Shown: positions 1-7,007, numbered from the stretch's first letter. The stretch: 9,605 bases of DNA from Betaproteobacteria bacterium (GCA_015654605.1 JAATGO010000047.1:1-9605); one strand, 5' to 3'. Numbers and translations are program-made. Notes: generated by a model from the sequence alone, not told the origin.

Positions 1-48
1 ACGCTTCAGGAATGGATCATGCAAGGAGAAAGTGAAGCCGCCATATGA
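1..48 (+). CDS. possible 3' end of an unidentified rightward gene (partial)
   Basis: Frame 1 is open from the window edge and reads TLQEWIMQGESEAAI before a TGA stop at 46-48. The other two forward frames also have stops nearby, so the openness alone is weak support. The best hint is position: a long near-palindrome begins directly after this stop (49-84), as expected for a hairpin at the end of a transcript. The 15 residues are too few to assign a family. It could equally be noncoding DNA. Confidence 0.3.
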   Translation, partial: TLQEWIMQGESEAAI

Positions 49-84
49 AACGTATTTATGCATATAAATATACATAAATACGTT
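49..84. repeat. AT-rich 36-bp near-perfect palindrome
   Basis: Arms AACGTATTTATG (49-60) and CATAAATACGTT (73-84) are perfect 12-base inverted repeats. The 12-base spacer is itself self-complementary at 62-65 with 68-71, so only the pair 61/72 is mismatched across the whole element. It begins immediately after the TGA at 46-48. No T-tract follows on either strand, so it is not a standard Rho-independent terminator. An operator site or a weak bidirectional transcript-end hairpin are both possible. Confidence 0.7.
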
Positions 85-111
85 CTGGTAGTGGGAACAG
101 CACGGCATGCG

Positions 112-154
112 ACATCACATGATGAAACCATTTTCATTTCTTCATCTGTGATGT
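112..154 (-). repeat. 14-bp stem-loop downstream of the porin gene
   Basis: Bases 112-126 pair with 141-154 (ACATCACA + GATGAA against TTCATC + TGTGATGT) with one bulged T at 120 and a 14-base loop. The helix may extend through 105-108 with 156-159 after an internal loop. It lies 56-98 bases past the porin stop on the porin's transcript strand. No U-tract follows, so it is better read as a 3'-end structural element, for example protecting mRNA from exonuclease, than as a canonical terminator. Confidence 0.6.
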
Positions 155-156
155 TA

Positions 157-203
157 TGCACATTATTCCTGCTTGATCCAATTTATTTGAGCAGGCCTGT
201 GCA
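157..203 (-). repeat. stem-loop immediately after the porin stop codon
   Basis: TGCACA (157-162) pairs with TGTGCA (198-203). Inside it CCTGCT (168-173) pairs with AGCAGG (190-195), separated by an asymmetric internal loop. The hairpin ends 6 bases from the porin stop at 210-212, so it would form the start of the porin 3' untranslated region. It abuts the next hairpin (112-154). There is no U-run after it. Confidence 0.5.
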
Positions 204-209
204 TTCTTC

Positions 210-1445
210 CTATTTCCACCAGTGCTCTATCTGAATACCGATTGATGCGCCTTCCGTTCTATCACCAAATGGACCGCTAGCAGAAAGTACACTATTTTTT
301 GCCGCTGCCCCCTGTGCAGCTTTATTCCATCGCGCCATAGTCAAATAAAAACGTACCTCTGGACGACTCCAGAACTCTCTCTTCTGAGACCAAGCTGGCG
401 CGATAGTCAATTTATTCAGTGTCCGTGTTGAGGCATTATCTGGAGTGACCCGATCATGTCCGAACTCTGCCAGCATTTTAAAACGATCTGTCACTGCATA
501 GGCCATTCGCGCACCAGCACTCCACCACGTCTGACCAGCATGGCCTCCACTATCACGTTGGTACACCAATAAAGCTTGGCCGCCAAATGAGGGAGTCATT
601 TGCCAGTCCGTGGACTCAACCAGACGCCAACGCTTGACGTCACTTCCCGAGTATAAGTCTCCCGTACCACCAAGCCCGGTACCTGGTCCAACACCATATT
701 GCAGTGCCAGTTTGTTTGCGCCTCCAAAAGAATGCTTCAACGTATGCATAGTCGTAATTGACCACCCTCCGTGCTGATCATGGCGACTACCCTTTTGGAT
801 AACAGATAACCCCATATCTAATTTGGCATTCGTGCCTGCATAAATATCGTTGACTTGAAAATCATGCCGATTCGCACTCTCTTCTTGTCCAATGTTATCT
901 TTGCGAGACAAGGCATAGCTGAGCTTGACACCACCGACATTCACATCTTCAATACCGAATCCTGTACCACTCGGGTTCCAAAAATAAAAATCTGAAATAT
1001 GAATATCCTGCCGCTTGTAATAACGCCGTCCTGCCCATACTCCACCACCATGCAATCCTGGAACATGTTGATAATTGATATACAACTGCGGCAGTCTGGC
1101 ATTGCCATTGCCACCAGAAAATTGGAGGCTATGATTGTAAGCATTATACAAGCTAGCCATGCCATCAATACTCACACGAGACCCCTCTGTCCCGGAAAAA
1201 ATCTGCTGGTTCAGTTCAAATTCTCCATATTGTTCACACTCATTACCAAGCCGATATTTCGCTCCTGCTCCTGGTAACTGAAAACACTGCTGACCACCTC
1301 CTGAAGTACTCCTACCGGCACCAGCGCGTCCATAGCCAGTGAAGTTTAATGTATCAGTCAATTCAACCGCTTCCGATACCGCGGGAAATAGCATCCATGC
1401 TGACGCTGTCAGCGAAGATACCACCATTAGTTTTTTTCTTTCCAT
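210..1445 (-). CDS. LamB-family maltoporin-like carbohydrate porin
   Basis: A 411-residue outer-membrane beta-barrel that should let sugars, by family maltooligosaccharides or similar glycosides, diffuse into the periplasm as a trimer. Residues 1-26 form a signal peptide (Arg/Lys start, hydrophobic core, likely cut after VSEA). The mature N-terminus FTGYGRAG and the segments GAKYRLGNECEQY, VWAGRRYYKRQDIHISDFYFW (in part) and FWSRPEVRFY follow E. coli LamB closely. Cys54 and Cys70 have the same spacing as the LamB loop-1 disulfide. Tyr38, Tyr73, Trp359 and Trp410 probably correspond to greasy-slide aromatics. It is slightly shorter than LamB (421 mature residues), with less sequence in the outer loops. 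It ends WWK rather than in an aromatic residue, which is unusual for the barrel-assembly signal. A GGAG Shine-Dalgarno lies 10 bases before the ATG. No sugar genes are adjacent, so the substrate is unknown; the names lamB, scrY and bglH are all possible. Confidence 0.9.
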   Translation of the reverse strand: MERKKLMVVSSLTASAWMLFPAVSEAVELTDTLNFTGYGRAGAGRSTSGGGQQCFQLPGAGAKYRLGNECEQYGEFELNQQIFSGTEGSRVSIDGMASLYNAYNHSLQFSGGNGNARLPQLYINYQHVPGLHGGGVWAGRRYYKRQDIHISDFYFWNPSGTGFGIEDVNVGGVKLSYALSRKDNIGQEESANRHDFQVNDIYAGTNAKLDMGLSVIQKGSRHDQHGGWSITTMHTLKHSFGGANKLALQYGVGPGTGLGGTGDLYSGSDVKRWRLVESTDWQMTPSFGGQALLVYQRDSGGHAGQTWWSAGARMAYAVTDRFKMLAEFGHDRVTPDNASTRTLNKLTIAPAWSQKREFWSRPEVRFYLTMARWNKAAQGAAAKNSVLSASGPFGDRTEGASIGIQIEHWWK

Positions 1446-1549
1446 TATCGTCTCTCTCCATAAATTCCTTCCCCCCTCTTATTAATCGCATCATCACAAT
1501 AGTGACGTAAAATAAAATGAACGCGTGGTAATGTCTTTCATTCATATTG

Positions 1550-1565
1550 ATGAAATAGATTTCAT
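1550..1565. promoter_or_regulatory. palindrome ATGAAAT-AG-ATTTCAT, candidate operator
   Basis: A perfect 7-base inverted repeat with a 2-base centre lies about 105 bases upstream of the porin start codon. Position and symmetry fit a regulator-binding site for a sugar porin promoter, but no regulator is encoded in the window and the site matches no consensus I can name. The AT-rich context makes such palindromes fairly likely by chance. Confidence 0.3.
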
Positions 1566-1821
1566 TTTTAAATAAGATTGGGAAAATTAGGCATATGAAC
1601 GTGAGCGATGCATGTCAGGAAGCGTTTTCATTAGCTCAATGACACCCCCACCTTCTTTTCGCTTCTGATGCAACCCGAAGCGGTCCATGTTCCATGCGAC
1701 GAAATCTATGACAACAGATACATTCCCTATTGCAAATCAATCCCATCATGAAAACACTACAGATACGCCATATCTATAGAAATTTAACGAGATAAATCCA
1801 ATTTGTGAGAGTTGTTCTATT

Positions 1822-1844
1822 GATTAGATTTAGATTTAGATTTT
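1822..1844. repeat. short tandem GATTTA hexamer repeat
   Basis: About four copies of a 6-base unit (GATTA, GATTTA, GATTTA, GATTTT) sit in the AT-rich gap. The track is short and imperfect. It is roughly 380 bases upstream of the porin start, too far for a simple promoter spacer. Function unknown. Confidence 0.6.
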
Positions 1845-1925
1845 TGAAAAAATAGTCAACGATTTTATGGTGTGTTAATTTACATTTTTTCTTGTTTCTT
1901 ATTTGTACTCAAATGTGATCATGCT

Positions 1926-1951
1926 TATGCGCCTCCCCCTTTCGGCGCGTA
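1926..1951 (-). repeat. GC-rich hairpin downstream of the ATPase gene
   Basis: TATGCGCC (1926-1933) pairs with GGCGCGTA (1944-1951) as an 8-bp helix with one G-T pair and a 10-base loop. It lies 52 bases past the stop of the leftward ATPase gene, where a transcript end would be expected. No U-tract follows on the minus strand, so terminator function is only suggested by position. Confidence 0.4.
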
Positions 1952-2002
1952 TCACATCCCTCTTGATCCCAAATGAGGAAAAGCATCGTAGACCACTTCG
2001 TA

Positions 2003-3535
2003 TTATTTTTTCTTAAGCAAAGAACCCAATACACCACGAATGAGTTCCCTTCCCACCTGCGATCCAATACTGCGTGCAGCTGATTTCACCATTGCTTGTA
2101 TTGGAGAATCGCGCCGACTGGAACCACTGCTGCCCCCCAACAATCCACCAGCTGCATCTTTAAGAAAATCACCAATACCGCCACTCTGATTTGCTGCAGA
2201 CGCAGCAGAATCCTGTTGTTCCCGCTGACGACCATCCTTGTCATCCGTAGTATTCTTAACGCCACTCCCTTTGATTTTTTCGTAAGCAGATTCACGATCA
2301 AGTGTTTTTTCATATACCCCGGCCACGATAGAGCCTGCTATCACTTCTTTACGCTCAGCCTCTGTCAAGGGGCCAATCTGCGTTCCTGGTGTCAAGATAT
2401 AAGCGCGCTCCACGATGCTTGGGCGCCCTTTTTCATCCAGAAACGACACCAACGCTTCTCCAACACCTAGCTCCGTAATGCTTTGTGCTGTATCAAGATC
2501 AGGATTGGGACGGAAGGTACTTGCCGCAGCCTGCACTGCTTTCTGATCCCTAGGAGTATACGCACGCAAAGCATGCTGTACTCTATTACCGAGCTGCCCC
2601 AAAACACTATCAGGTATATCCAATGGATTTTGTGTAACAAAAAATACACCAACACCTTTAGAGCGAATCAGGCGTACTACTTGCTCTATTTTTTGCAACA
2701 ATGGACGCGGTGCCTCATCAAACAACAAGTGTGCTTCATCGAAGAAAAACACCAGACGTGGTTTATCCTGGTCGCCTACCTCCGGTAAATGCTCAAACAG
2801 CTCAGATAGCATCCATAACAAAAAAGTGGAATATAAACGCGGGGAGTTAAGCAACTTATCCGCAGCCAAAATATTCACAATACCGCGCCCCTTGGCATCC
2901 GTTTGCATCCAATCTTCGATATTGAGCATTGGCTCACCAAAGAAACGATCGCCCCCTTGTTCTTCTATACCGATCAATCCCCGTTGAATAGCTCCAATAC
3001 TGGCAGCAGAAATATTGCCGTATTCGGTCTTAAAAGCAGCCGCATTGTCACCAACATATTGCAGCATCGCACGCAAATCTTTTGCATCCAGCAACAACAA
3101 GCCCTGATCATCCGCAATCTTGAATACCAGTTGCAATACACCTTCTTGTGTTTCATTCAGATTGAGCATCCGCGCCAACATCAACGGCCCCATATCCGAT
3201 ACAGTAGCGCGTACCGGATGCCCCTGCTCACCAAACACATCCCAGAAGGTCACTGGCAGCGCCTCCCACTGTGGCTCCGTTAAACCCAAGCTCTGCAGTC
3301 GCGCACGCGTCTTCTCTGTAGACACACCTGCTTTGGCAAGCCCAGATAAGTCGCCTTTGACATCTGCCATAAATACTGGCACGCCGATATCGGATAACGC
3401 TTGTGCCATCACTTGTAATGTCACCGTCTTTCCAGTACCTGTTGCACCAGTAACACAGCCATGACGGTTAACCAGCTCTGGCAAAAGCGCCTGCGAACCT
3501 TGTTGATTCTTTGCAATGATAAGTGGATTTGTCAT
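2003..3535 (-). CDS. HerA/FtsK-like P-loop ATPase, YjgR/DUF853 family
   Basis: A 510-residue cytoplasmic ATP-binding protein of the DUF853 type (E. coli YjgR, about 500 residues), related to HerA and FtsK motor ATPases. Walker A is GATGTGKT (30-37). Walker B is LVFFFDEAH (261-269), with Asp266 and catalytic Glu267. A sensor-like TQNP is at 301-304 and a conserved Arg in [10 protein letters not shown] around 324. The ATPase body covers about residues 1-415. A low-complexity Asp/Gln/Gly/Ser-rich linker (about 425-478) leads to a basic C-terminal helix ending LLKKK. The family's cellular role is not settled; DNA translocation is inferred from HerA kinship, and no NurA nuclease partner is present here. 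A GGAAG Shine-Dalgarno 8 bases before the ATG supports the start. It is transcribed away from yebC. Confidence 0.9.
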   Translation of the reverse strand: MTNPLIIAKNQQGSQALLPELVNRHGCVTGATGTGKTVTLQVMAQALSDIGVPVFMADVKGDLSGLAKAGVSTEKTRARLQSLGLTEPQWEALPVTFWDVFGEQGHPVRATVSDMGPLMLARMLNLNETQEGVLQLVFKIADDQGLLLLDAKDLRAMLQYVGDNAAAFKTEYGNISAASIGAIQRGLIGIEEQGGDRFFGEPMLNIEDWMQTDAKGRGIVNILAADKLLNSPRLYSTFLLWMLSELFEHLPEVGDQDKPRLVFFFDEAHLLFDEAPRPLLQKIEQVVRLIRSKGVGVFFVTQNPLDIPDSVLGQLGNRVQHALRAYTPRDQKAVQAAASTFRPNPDLDTAQSITELGVGEALVSFLDEKGRPSIVERAYILTPGTQIGPLTEAERKEVIAGSIVAGVYEKTLDRESAYEKIKGSGVKNTTDDKDGRQREQQDSAASAANQSGGIGDFLKDAAGGLLGGSSGSSRRDSPIQAMVKSAARSIGSQVGRELIRGVLGSLLKKK

Positions 3536-3617
3536 TTCAACATCTTCCGATAATCGTTAATCTACCAATACGGCTGGGACAAAGCGCGTATGGAAAGGGC
3601 TCATCAATAATGCAATA

Positions 3618-3626
3618 TGCTAAAAT
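3618..3626 (+). promoter_or_regulatory. candidate extended -10 promoter for yebC-purD
   Basis: TGCTAAAAT has the TGn extension plus a hexamer TAAAAT that matches TATAAT at 5 of 6 positions. No good -35 hexamer lies 16-18 bases upstream, which extended -10 promoters can tolerate. Transcription would start near 3633 and give a leader of about 120 bases before the yebC ATG. Confidence 0.35.
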
Positions 3627-3635
3627 CCCGGCTTG

Positions 3636-3662
3636 ATTATAACTGCGGATAGTCTCTGTCAC
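3636..3662 (-). promoter_or_regulatory. candidate sigma-70 promoter for the ATPase gene
   Basis: On the minus strand, TATAAT (3636-3641) is a perfect -10 hexamer. GTGACA (3657-3662) matches the -35 consensus TTGACA at 5 of 6 positions. The spacer is 15 bases, shorter than the optimal 17, which lowers confidence. The start point would leave a leader of roughly 95 bases. It lies next to the yebC promoter candidate, so the two directions may interfere. Confidence 0.4.
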
Positions 3663-3752
3663 AGACATCGTCCTCTATCCTGCAAATACATTCGAACAAC
3701 AGTGCGATTCATGCTTAACTGCGGTACTTAACTGAGGCAAGAAAGATTCATC

Positions 3753-4478
3753 ATGGCTGGACACAGCAAATGGGCCAATATACAACATCGTAAAGGCCGT
3801 CAAGACGAAAAACGCGGCAAAATATGGACGCGTTTAATCAAGGAAATCACAGTAGCTGCCCGCATGGGTGGTGGTGATCCCGAGGCGAATCCACGTCTAC
3901 GCTTGGCAATTGACAAGGCATCTGATGCCAATATGCCCAAAGATAACGTTACTCGGGCCATCCAGCGAGGCACAGGTGGCCTAGATGGTGTGAATTATGA
4001 AGAAGTACGCTATGAAGGCTATGGCATCAATGGTGCCGCCATTATCGTTGATTGCATGACAGACAATCGTATACGTACCGTAGCGGAAGTCCGCCACGCA
4101 TTTTCCAAGCATGGCGGCAATATGGGAACGGAAGGATCTGTTGCATTTATGTTTCAACATTGTGGTCAACTGCTTTACGCACCAGGCACTGATGAGGATG
4201 CATTAATGGAAGCGGCTTTAGAAGCCGGAGCAGATGACATATTGACGGATGACGAAGGAGGACTTGAGGTATTGACTGAGCCCAATAATTTTGGTGTTGT
4301 CAAGCAAGCCCTGGAAAAAGCAGGCTTCAAAGCTGATGTCGCAGAAATTATTATGAAACCTGCTACTGAAATTGTTTTCTCTGGTGACGATGCTGCCAAA
4401 ATGCAGAAATTACTTGATGCCTTGGAAAATCTGGATGATGTCCAGGAAATCTATAGCAACGTCCTTATAGAAGAATAG
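3753..4478 (+). CDS. yebC: YebC/TACO1-family translation factor
   Basis: A 241-residue cytoplasmic protein with the family N-terminus [20 protein letters not shown], followed by the conserved segments [25 protein letters not shown] and YEGYG. Length matches E. coli YebC (246). The family was long annotated as a transcriptional regulator, but the mitochondrial member TACO1 acts in translation and recent work on bacterial members points to relief of ribosome stalling at proline-rich stretches. The start is fixed by the conserved MAGHSKW, although the upstream Shine-Dalgarno is weak (an AGAAAG run). In many gammaproteobacteria yebC pairs with ruvC; the purD partner here is what I expect for Burkholderiales. 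purD follows 52 bases later and is probably cotranscribed. Confidence 0.95.
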   Translation: MAGHSKWANIQHRKGRQDEKRGKIWTRLIKEITVAARMGGGDPEANPRLRLAIDKASDANMPKDNVTRAIQRGTGGLDGVNYEEVRYEGYGINGAAIIVDCMTDNRIRTVAEVRHAFSKHGGNMGTEGSVAFMFQHCGQLLYAPGTDEDALMEAALEAGADDILTDDEGGLEVLTEPNNFGVVKQALEKAGFKADVAEIIMKPATEIVFSGDDAAKMQKLLDALENLDDVQEIYSNVLIEE

Positions 4479-4530
4479 CCCGCGAATAATAACCTACCAA
4501 TTTTTAGCTTTTTTAGTCTGTTAATACACC

Positions 4531-5799
4531 ATGAAAATTCTCGTTGTTGGTTCCGGTGGTCGTGAGCATGCGATCGCCTGGAAAATAGCGCAGTCTCCGC
4601 GCATACAAACAGTATACGTAGCGCCCGGCAACGGTGGCACCGCTTTGGACGAACGTCTCGAAAATGTCGCCATCACCGATCTTACTGCCTTAGCTGATTT
4701 TGTTGAGTCTGAGCATATTAATCTCACCGTAGTTGGTCCTGAAGTCCCTCTTGCGGCGGGCATTGTGAATCTATTCCGCTCCCGCGGCCTGAAAATTTTT
4801 GGCCCTTCCAAAGAAGCGGCGCAATTGGAAAGCTCGAAAGACTTTGCCAAAGCATTTATGCAACGCCACAACATCCCCACGGCGCGCTACCAGACATTCT
4901 CTGACATTGCCCCCGCACACGACTACATCCGCCAATACGGAGCCCCTATTGTCATCAAAGCGGATGGACTGGCGGCTGGCAAAGGTGTCGTTGTCGCCAT
5001 GACAGAAGAGGAAGCGCACGCAGCTGTCGACATGATGCTATCGGACAACGTGCTAGGTCATGCCGGTGCACGTGTCGTGATCGAAGAATTCCTGGAGGGA
5101 GAAGAAGCCAGTTTTATCGTCATGGTAGATGGCCTGCATATCTTGCCTCTTGCCACCAGCCAAGACCATAAGCGCCTGCAGGACAATGACCTGGGACCGA
5201 ATACTGGTGGTATGGGTGCCTACTCCCCAGCTCCGATCATCACCCCTTCTCTACATGCCCGCGTCATTCGTGAAATTATTGTTCCAACAGTACAAGGCAT
5301 GCTCGAGGATGGCATTCTATTTACCGGTTTCTTATACGCCGGGCTCATGATCGATCATCAAGGGAATCCCAAAACCCTGGAATTCAACTGTCGCATGGGA
5401 GATCCAGAAACCCAACCTATCATGGCCAGGCTGAAAACCGACTTCCTCGAAGTACTGGAACATGCGGTGCACGGCACGCTGGACACTATAGAGCTGGAAT
5501 GGGATCGTCGTACTGCGCTAGGTGTCGTCATGGCTGCAGCGAATTATCCCAACGCTCCACGCACAGGTGACCTGATTACTGGTATCCCCGAGGAAACTAG
5601 TGACTGCATTACTTTCCATGCAGGAACAACGCTTACCGAAGGCCGTCTGACCACCTCTGGTGGCCGCGTACTCTGCGCTGTAGGCCTCGGAGACAGCGTA
5701 AAAATGGCGCAAAAGCAAGCTTACACTGCAACTAGCCTCATTCACTTCGATGGCGCCCAGTTGCGCCGTGATATTGGTTGGAGAGCTCTCAAGCGCTAA
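4531..5799 (+). CDS. purD: phosphoribosylamine-glycine ligase (GAR synthetase)
   Basis: A 422-residue ATP-grasp enzyme that joins glycine to phosphoribosylamine, the second step of de novo purine synthesis. The N-domain opens with MKILVVGSGGREHAIAWK and carries VVGPEVPL (67-74). The ATP-grasp region contains IKADGLAAGKG (142-152), EEFLEGEEASF (185-195) and the family signature around 210-233 (TSQDHKRLQDND, GPNTGGMGAYSP). Metal and nucleotide residues lie in EFNCRMGDPETQ (284-295). Length is close to E. coli PurD (429), and the C-terminal domain is complete. The start is certain from the conserved N-terminus, yet no Shine-Dalgarno is visible (TAATACACC precedes the ATG). The TAA stop lies inside a perfect hairpin stem. 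Confidence 0.97.
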   Translation: MKILVVGSGGREHAIAWKIAQSPRIQTVYVAPGNGGTALDERLENVAITDLTALADFVESEHINLTVVGPEVPLAAGIVNLFRSRGLKIFGPSKEAAQLESSKDFAKAFMQRHNIPTARYQTFSDIAPAHDYIRQYGAPIVIKADGLAAGKGVVVAMTEEEAHAAVDMMLSDNVLGHAGARVVIEEFLEGEEASFIVMVDGLHILPLATSQDHKRLQDNDLGPNTGGMGAYSPAPIITPSLHARVIREIIVPTVQGMLEDGILFTGFLYAGLMIDHQGNPKTLEFNCRMGDPETQPIMARLKTDFLEVLEHAVHGTLDTIELEWDRRTALGVVMAAANYPNAPRTGDLITGIPEETSDCITFHAGTTLTEGRLTTSGGRVLCAVGLGDSVKMAQKQAYTATSLIHFDGAQLRRDIGWRALKR

Positions 5800-5829
5800 A
5801 GGAACACGTAATAACGTGTTCCTTTAGCG
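5794..5829 (+). terminator. perfect 16-bp hairpin overlapping the purD stop codon
   Basis: CGCTAAAGGAACACGT (5794-5809) and ACGTGTTCCTTTAGCG (5814-5829) pair without mismatch around the tetraloop AATA. The purD stop codon TAA (5797-5799) is inside the left arm, so a terminating ribosome would cover part of the stem. No U-run follows (GCAAATCTCC), so it is not a textbook intrinsic terminator. It most likely marks the end of the yebC-purD transcript, as a Rho-assisted end or an exonuclease-blocking 3' structure. Confidence 0.55.
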
Positions 5830-5864
5830 GCAAATCTCCCCCTGCCTCTAACAATTCTTTAGCA

Positions 5865-5887
5865 TTTGTATCCTTTTTTGTATCCTT
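5865..5887. repeat. two direct copies of TTTGTATCCTT
   Basis: Exact 11-base copies at 5865-5875 and 5877-5887 have a 12-base period. The second copy supplies the proposed -35 element of the mscS promoter. This could be a paired regulator-binding site or simple slippage duplication. Confidence 0.6.
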
Positions 5888-5906
5888 ATTGATGCTCGCA
5901 TACAAT
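5878..5906 (+). promoter_or_regulatory. candidate sigma-70 promoter for the mscS-like gene
   Basis: TTGTAT (5878-5883) and TACAAT (5901-5906) are separated by exactly 17 bases. The -10 matches 5 of 6 consensus positions and the -35 keeps TTG. Transcription would begin near 5913, at the edge of a small hairpin TATTGC/GCAATA (5914-5919 with 5926-5931) in the short leader. Placement after the purD hairpin supports a separate unit. Confidence 0.45.
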
Positions 5907-5962
5907 ACATCAATATTGCCGTACAGCAATAAAGGATCTCCTGATTTTTGAAAGGTATTTAC

Positions 5963-6778
5963 ATGGATGCAGCCACTCTAGAAAACCTGTTCATTTCCTA
6001 CCTACTTCCCTTTGGCCTGAAGGTTCTCACCGTTATTGTGATTTGGTTAGCCGGGAATATGGGAGTCAATATCGTTAGCAAGATGTTGCGCCGTCTGCTC
6101 TCGTTACGTCATCTGGAACCAACACTGATCCACTATGCTGTTTCTGCCAGCCAGGTAACATTGCGCATCCTGTTGATCATGGTAATTCTAGGGATTTGTG
6201 GTGTCCCTACCACATCATTCGCAGCACTCATCGGTGCCGTTGGTGTTGCTATCGGTGTTGCATGGTCTGGCCTGCTCTCCAATTTTGCCGCCGGTATCTT
6301 TATTATCATCTTGCGCCCATTCAGAGTAGGTGATTATGTAAATGCAGCAGGCCAAACTGGCACAATTACCGAAATCGGGCTATTTATCACGGTCATGACA
6401 ACGGACAATAACCTAAGAACCATTGTTGGCAACAACAAACTGTTTTCAGACATTATCACCAACTATAGTGCCAACCCCATTCGGCGCGTTGATTTGCGTT
6501 GCCAGATCGCCTACGGGGTTGATCCAGCCGAGGCCATCACTAGGCTAAGCGAACAAATTAAGCGTATTCCCAACGTACTGGACAATCCAGCCCTCAACAT
6601 CTCCATTCAGGAATTCAATCCTATAGGGACATTATTGGCGGTACGTTTATATAGTTCGACACGCAATTTTAGCCAAGTCACCAATGACACCAACATGGCC
6701 ATCGCACAAACATGTGCAACCGCAGGCTGGCCAGCCCCGGCAACCTATCAGGTCGCAGTCAGCCCTGCACAGCCATAA
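5963..6778 (+). CDS. mscS: small-conductance mechanosensitive channel, MscS family
   Basis: A 271-residue inner-membrane channel that opens under membrane tension to release solutes in hypo-osmotic shock. Three membrane helices are visible: about 14-33, 66-86 and the pore helix 87-118, rich in Gly/Ala (ALIGAVGVAIGVA, then LLSNFAAGIFIIILRPFRVGDYV, split here for length). LSNxAAG and RPFRxGDYV match E. coli MscS (286 residues). The beta domain follows (TGTITEIGLF), then the alpha/beta cytosolic cage (YGVDPAEAI, EFNPIGTLLAVRLY). The usual IPNG turn is replaced by VGNN (155-158). A 5-codon-longer reading from TTG at 5948 is possible, but I chose the ATG because AAAGG sits 7 bases upstream of it. 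The short C-terminus lacks any added domain. It is flanked by hairpins on both sides. Confidence 0.92.
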   Translation: MDAATLENLFISYLLPFGLKVLTVIVIWLAGNMGVNIVSKMLRRLLSLRHLEPTLIHYAVSASQVTLRILLIMVILGICGVPTTSFAALIGAVGVAIGVAWSGLLSNFAAGIFIIILRPFRVGDYVNAAGQTGTITEIGLFITVMTTDNNLRTIVGNNKLFSDIITNYSANPIRRVDLRCQIAYGVDPAEAITRLSEQIKRIPNVLDNPALNISIQEFNPIGTLLAVRLYSSTRNFSQVTNDTNMAIAQTCATAGWPAPATYQVAVSPAQP

Positions 6779-6789
6779 AATGAGCGTTG

Positions 6790-6828
6790 GTTTACCGGGC
6801 AAAGGACGGACTCCATTTCCCAGTAAAC
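6790..6828 (+). terminator. imperfect hairpin after mscS
   Basis: GTTTACCGGG (6790-6799) pairs with CCCAGTAAAC (6819-6828) at 9 of 10 positions with one C-A mismatch and a 19-base loop. It starts 11 bases beyond the mscS stop codon. No U-tract follows, so terminator function is inferred from position only. Confidence 0.35.
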
Positions 6829-6938
6829 TGACAGAAAACCACACACGAGTAATAGGACAATACTCTGCCAAAACAACGTAAACAGGCTCAATGACCTCTG
6901 AATGAAGTGTTGGACTATCCGCTACGGGCTCAGCAAGG

Positions 6939-6944
6939 TACAAT
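6939..6944 (+). promoter_or_regulatory. possible -10 element for the hemF operon
   Basis: TACAAT in the context AAGGTACAATCGCG matches the -10 consensus at 5 of 6 positions and lies 63 bases before the hemF start. The nearest TTG-type -35 (TTGGAC, 6910-6915) is 23 bases upstream, too far for good spacing. This is weak support. Confidence 0.3.
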
Positions 6945-7007
6945 CGCGCAGTCATATTTACTATTCATGCTCTGGCTTTGGCCCTGCATTTAGCCACTTA
7001 ATCTGCC

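Larger units (their letters stand above)
1446..2002. other. 557-bp AT-rich intergenic region upstream of the porin
   Basis: No credible gene is found here on either strand. It holds the upstream control region of the leftward porin and the end of the ATPase gene. Visible structure: a 16-base palindrome at 1550-1565, a short inverted repeat CGCTTC/GAAGCG (1660-1665 with 1677-1682), a tandem GATTTA repeat (1822-1844), and a GC-rich hairpin (1926-1951). The stretch from about 1740 to 1920 is clearly more AT-rich than the flanking genes. I could not pick a convincing -35/-10 pair for the porin. Confidence 0.6.
3536..3752. other. divergent intergenic control region
   Basis: This 217-base gap separates the leftward ATPase gene from rightward yebC and must hold promoters for both. 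Candidate elements for each direction are listed separately. Near yebC there is a 13-base-period direct repeat, CTTAACTG at 3714-3721 and 3727-3734, just before the start region. An inverted repeat GGATAG/CTATCC (3647-3652 with 3675-3680) could fold in a yebC leader. No coding potential is seen. Confidence 0.6.
6779..7007. other. intergenic region between mscS and hemF
   Basis: A 229-base gap holding a hairpin just after the mscS stop and a possible hemF promoter. A 33-codon frame begins at ATG 6780, overlapping nothing conserved, and a longer minus-strand frame crosses into mscS; neither has a recognisable product or Shine-Dalgarno, so I treat the region as noncoding. Confidence 0.5.

Noticed and set aside
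999..1277. Open frame antisense to the porin
   Set aside because: It lies fully inside a well-supported LamB-family gene and its translation has no family features.
1660..1682. CGCTTC/GAAGCG hairpin as a terminator
   Set aside because: Six base pairs, no U-tract on either strand, and not adjacent to a gene end.
1905..1930. TGTGATC half-site as a CRP site near the ATPase end
   Set aside because: The second TCACA half is missing at the right spacing, and it is over 450 bases from the porin start.
3647..3680. GGATAG/CTATCC inverted repeat as a riboswitch or attenuator before yebC
   Set aside because: Only a 6-bp helix with a long loop, no terminator after it, and no match to a riboswitch class I know.
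6780..6881. 33-codon plus-strand frame just after mscS
   Set aside because: It starts on TAAAATGA with no Shine-Dalgarno, spans the imperfect hairpin at 6790-6828, and has no recognisable product.
6647..6955. 102-codon minus-strand frame covering the mscS-hemF gap
   Set aside because: Its C-terminal part is antisense to mscS, there is no Shine-Dalgarno, and the translation shows no recognisable domain; the Cys/Trp-rich end looks like an antisense artefact.
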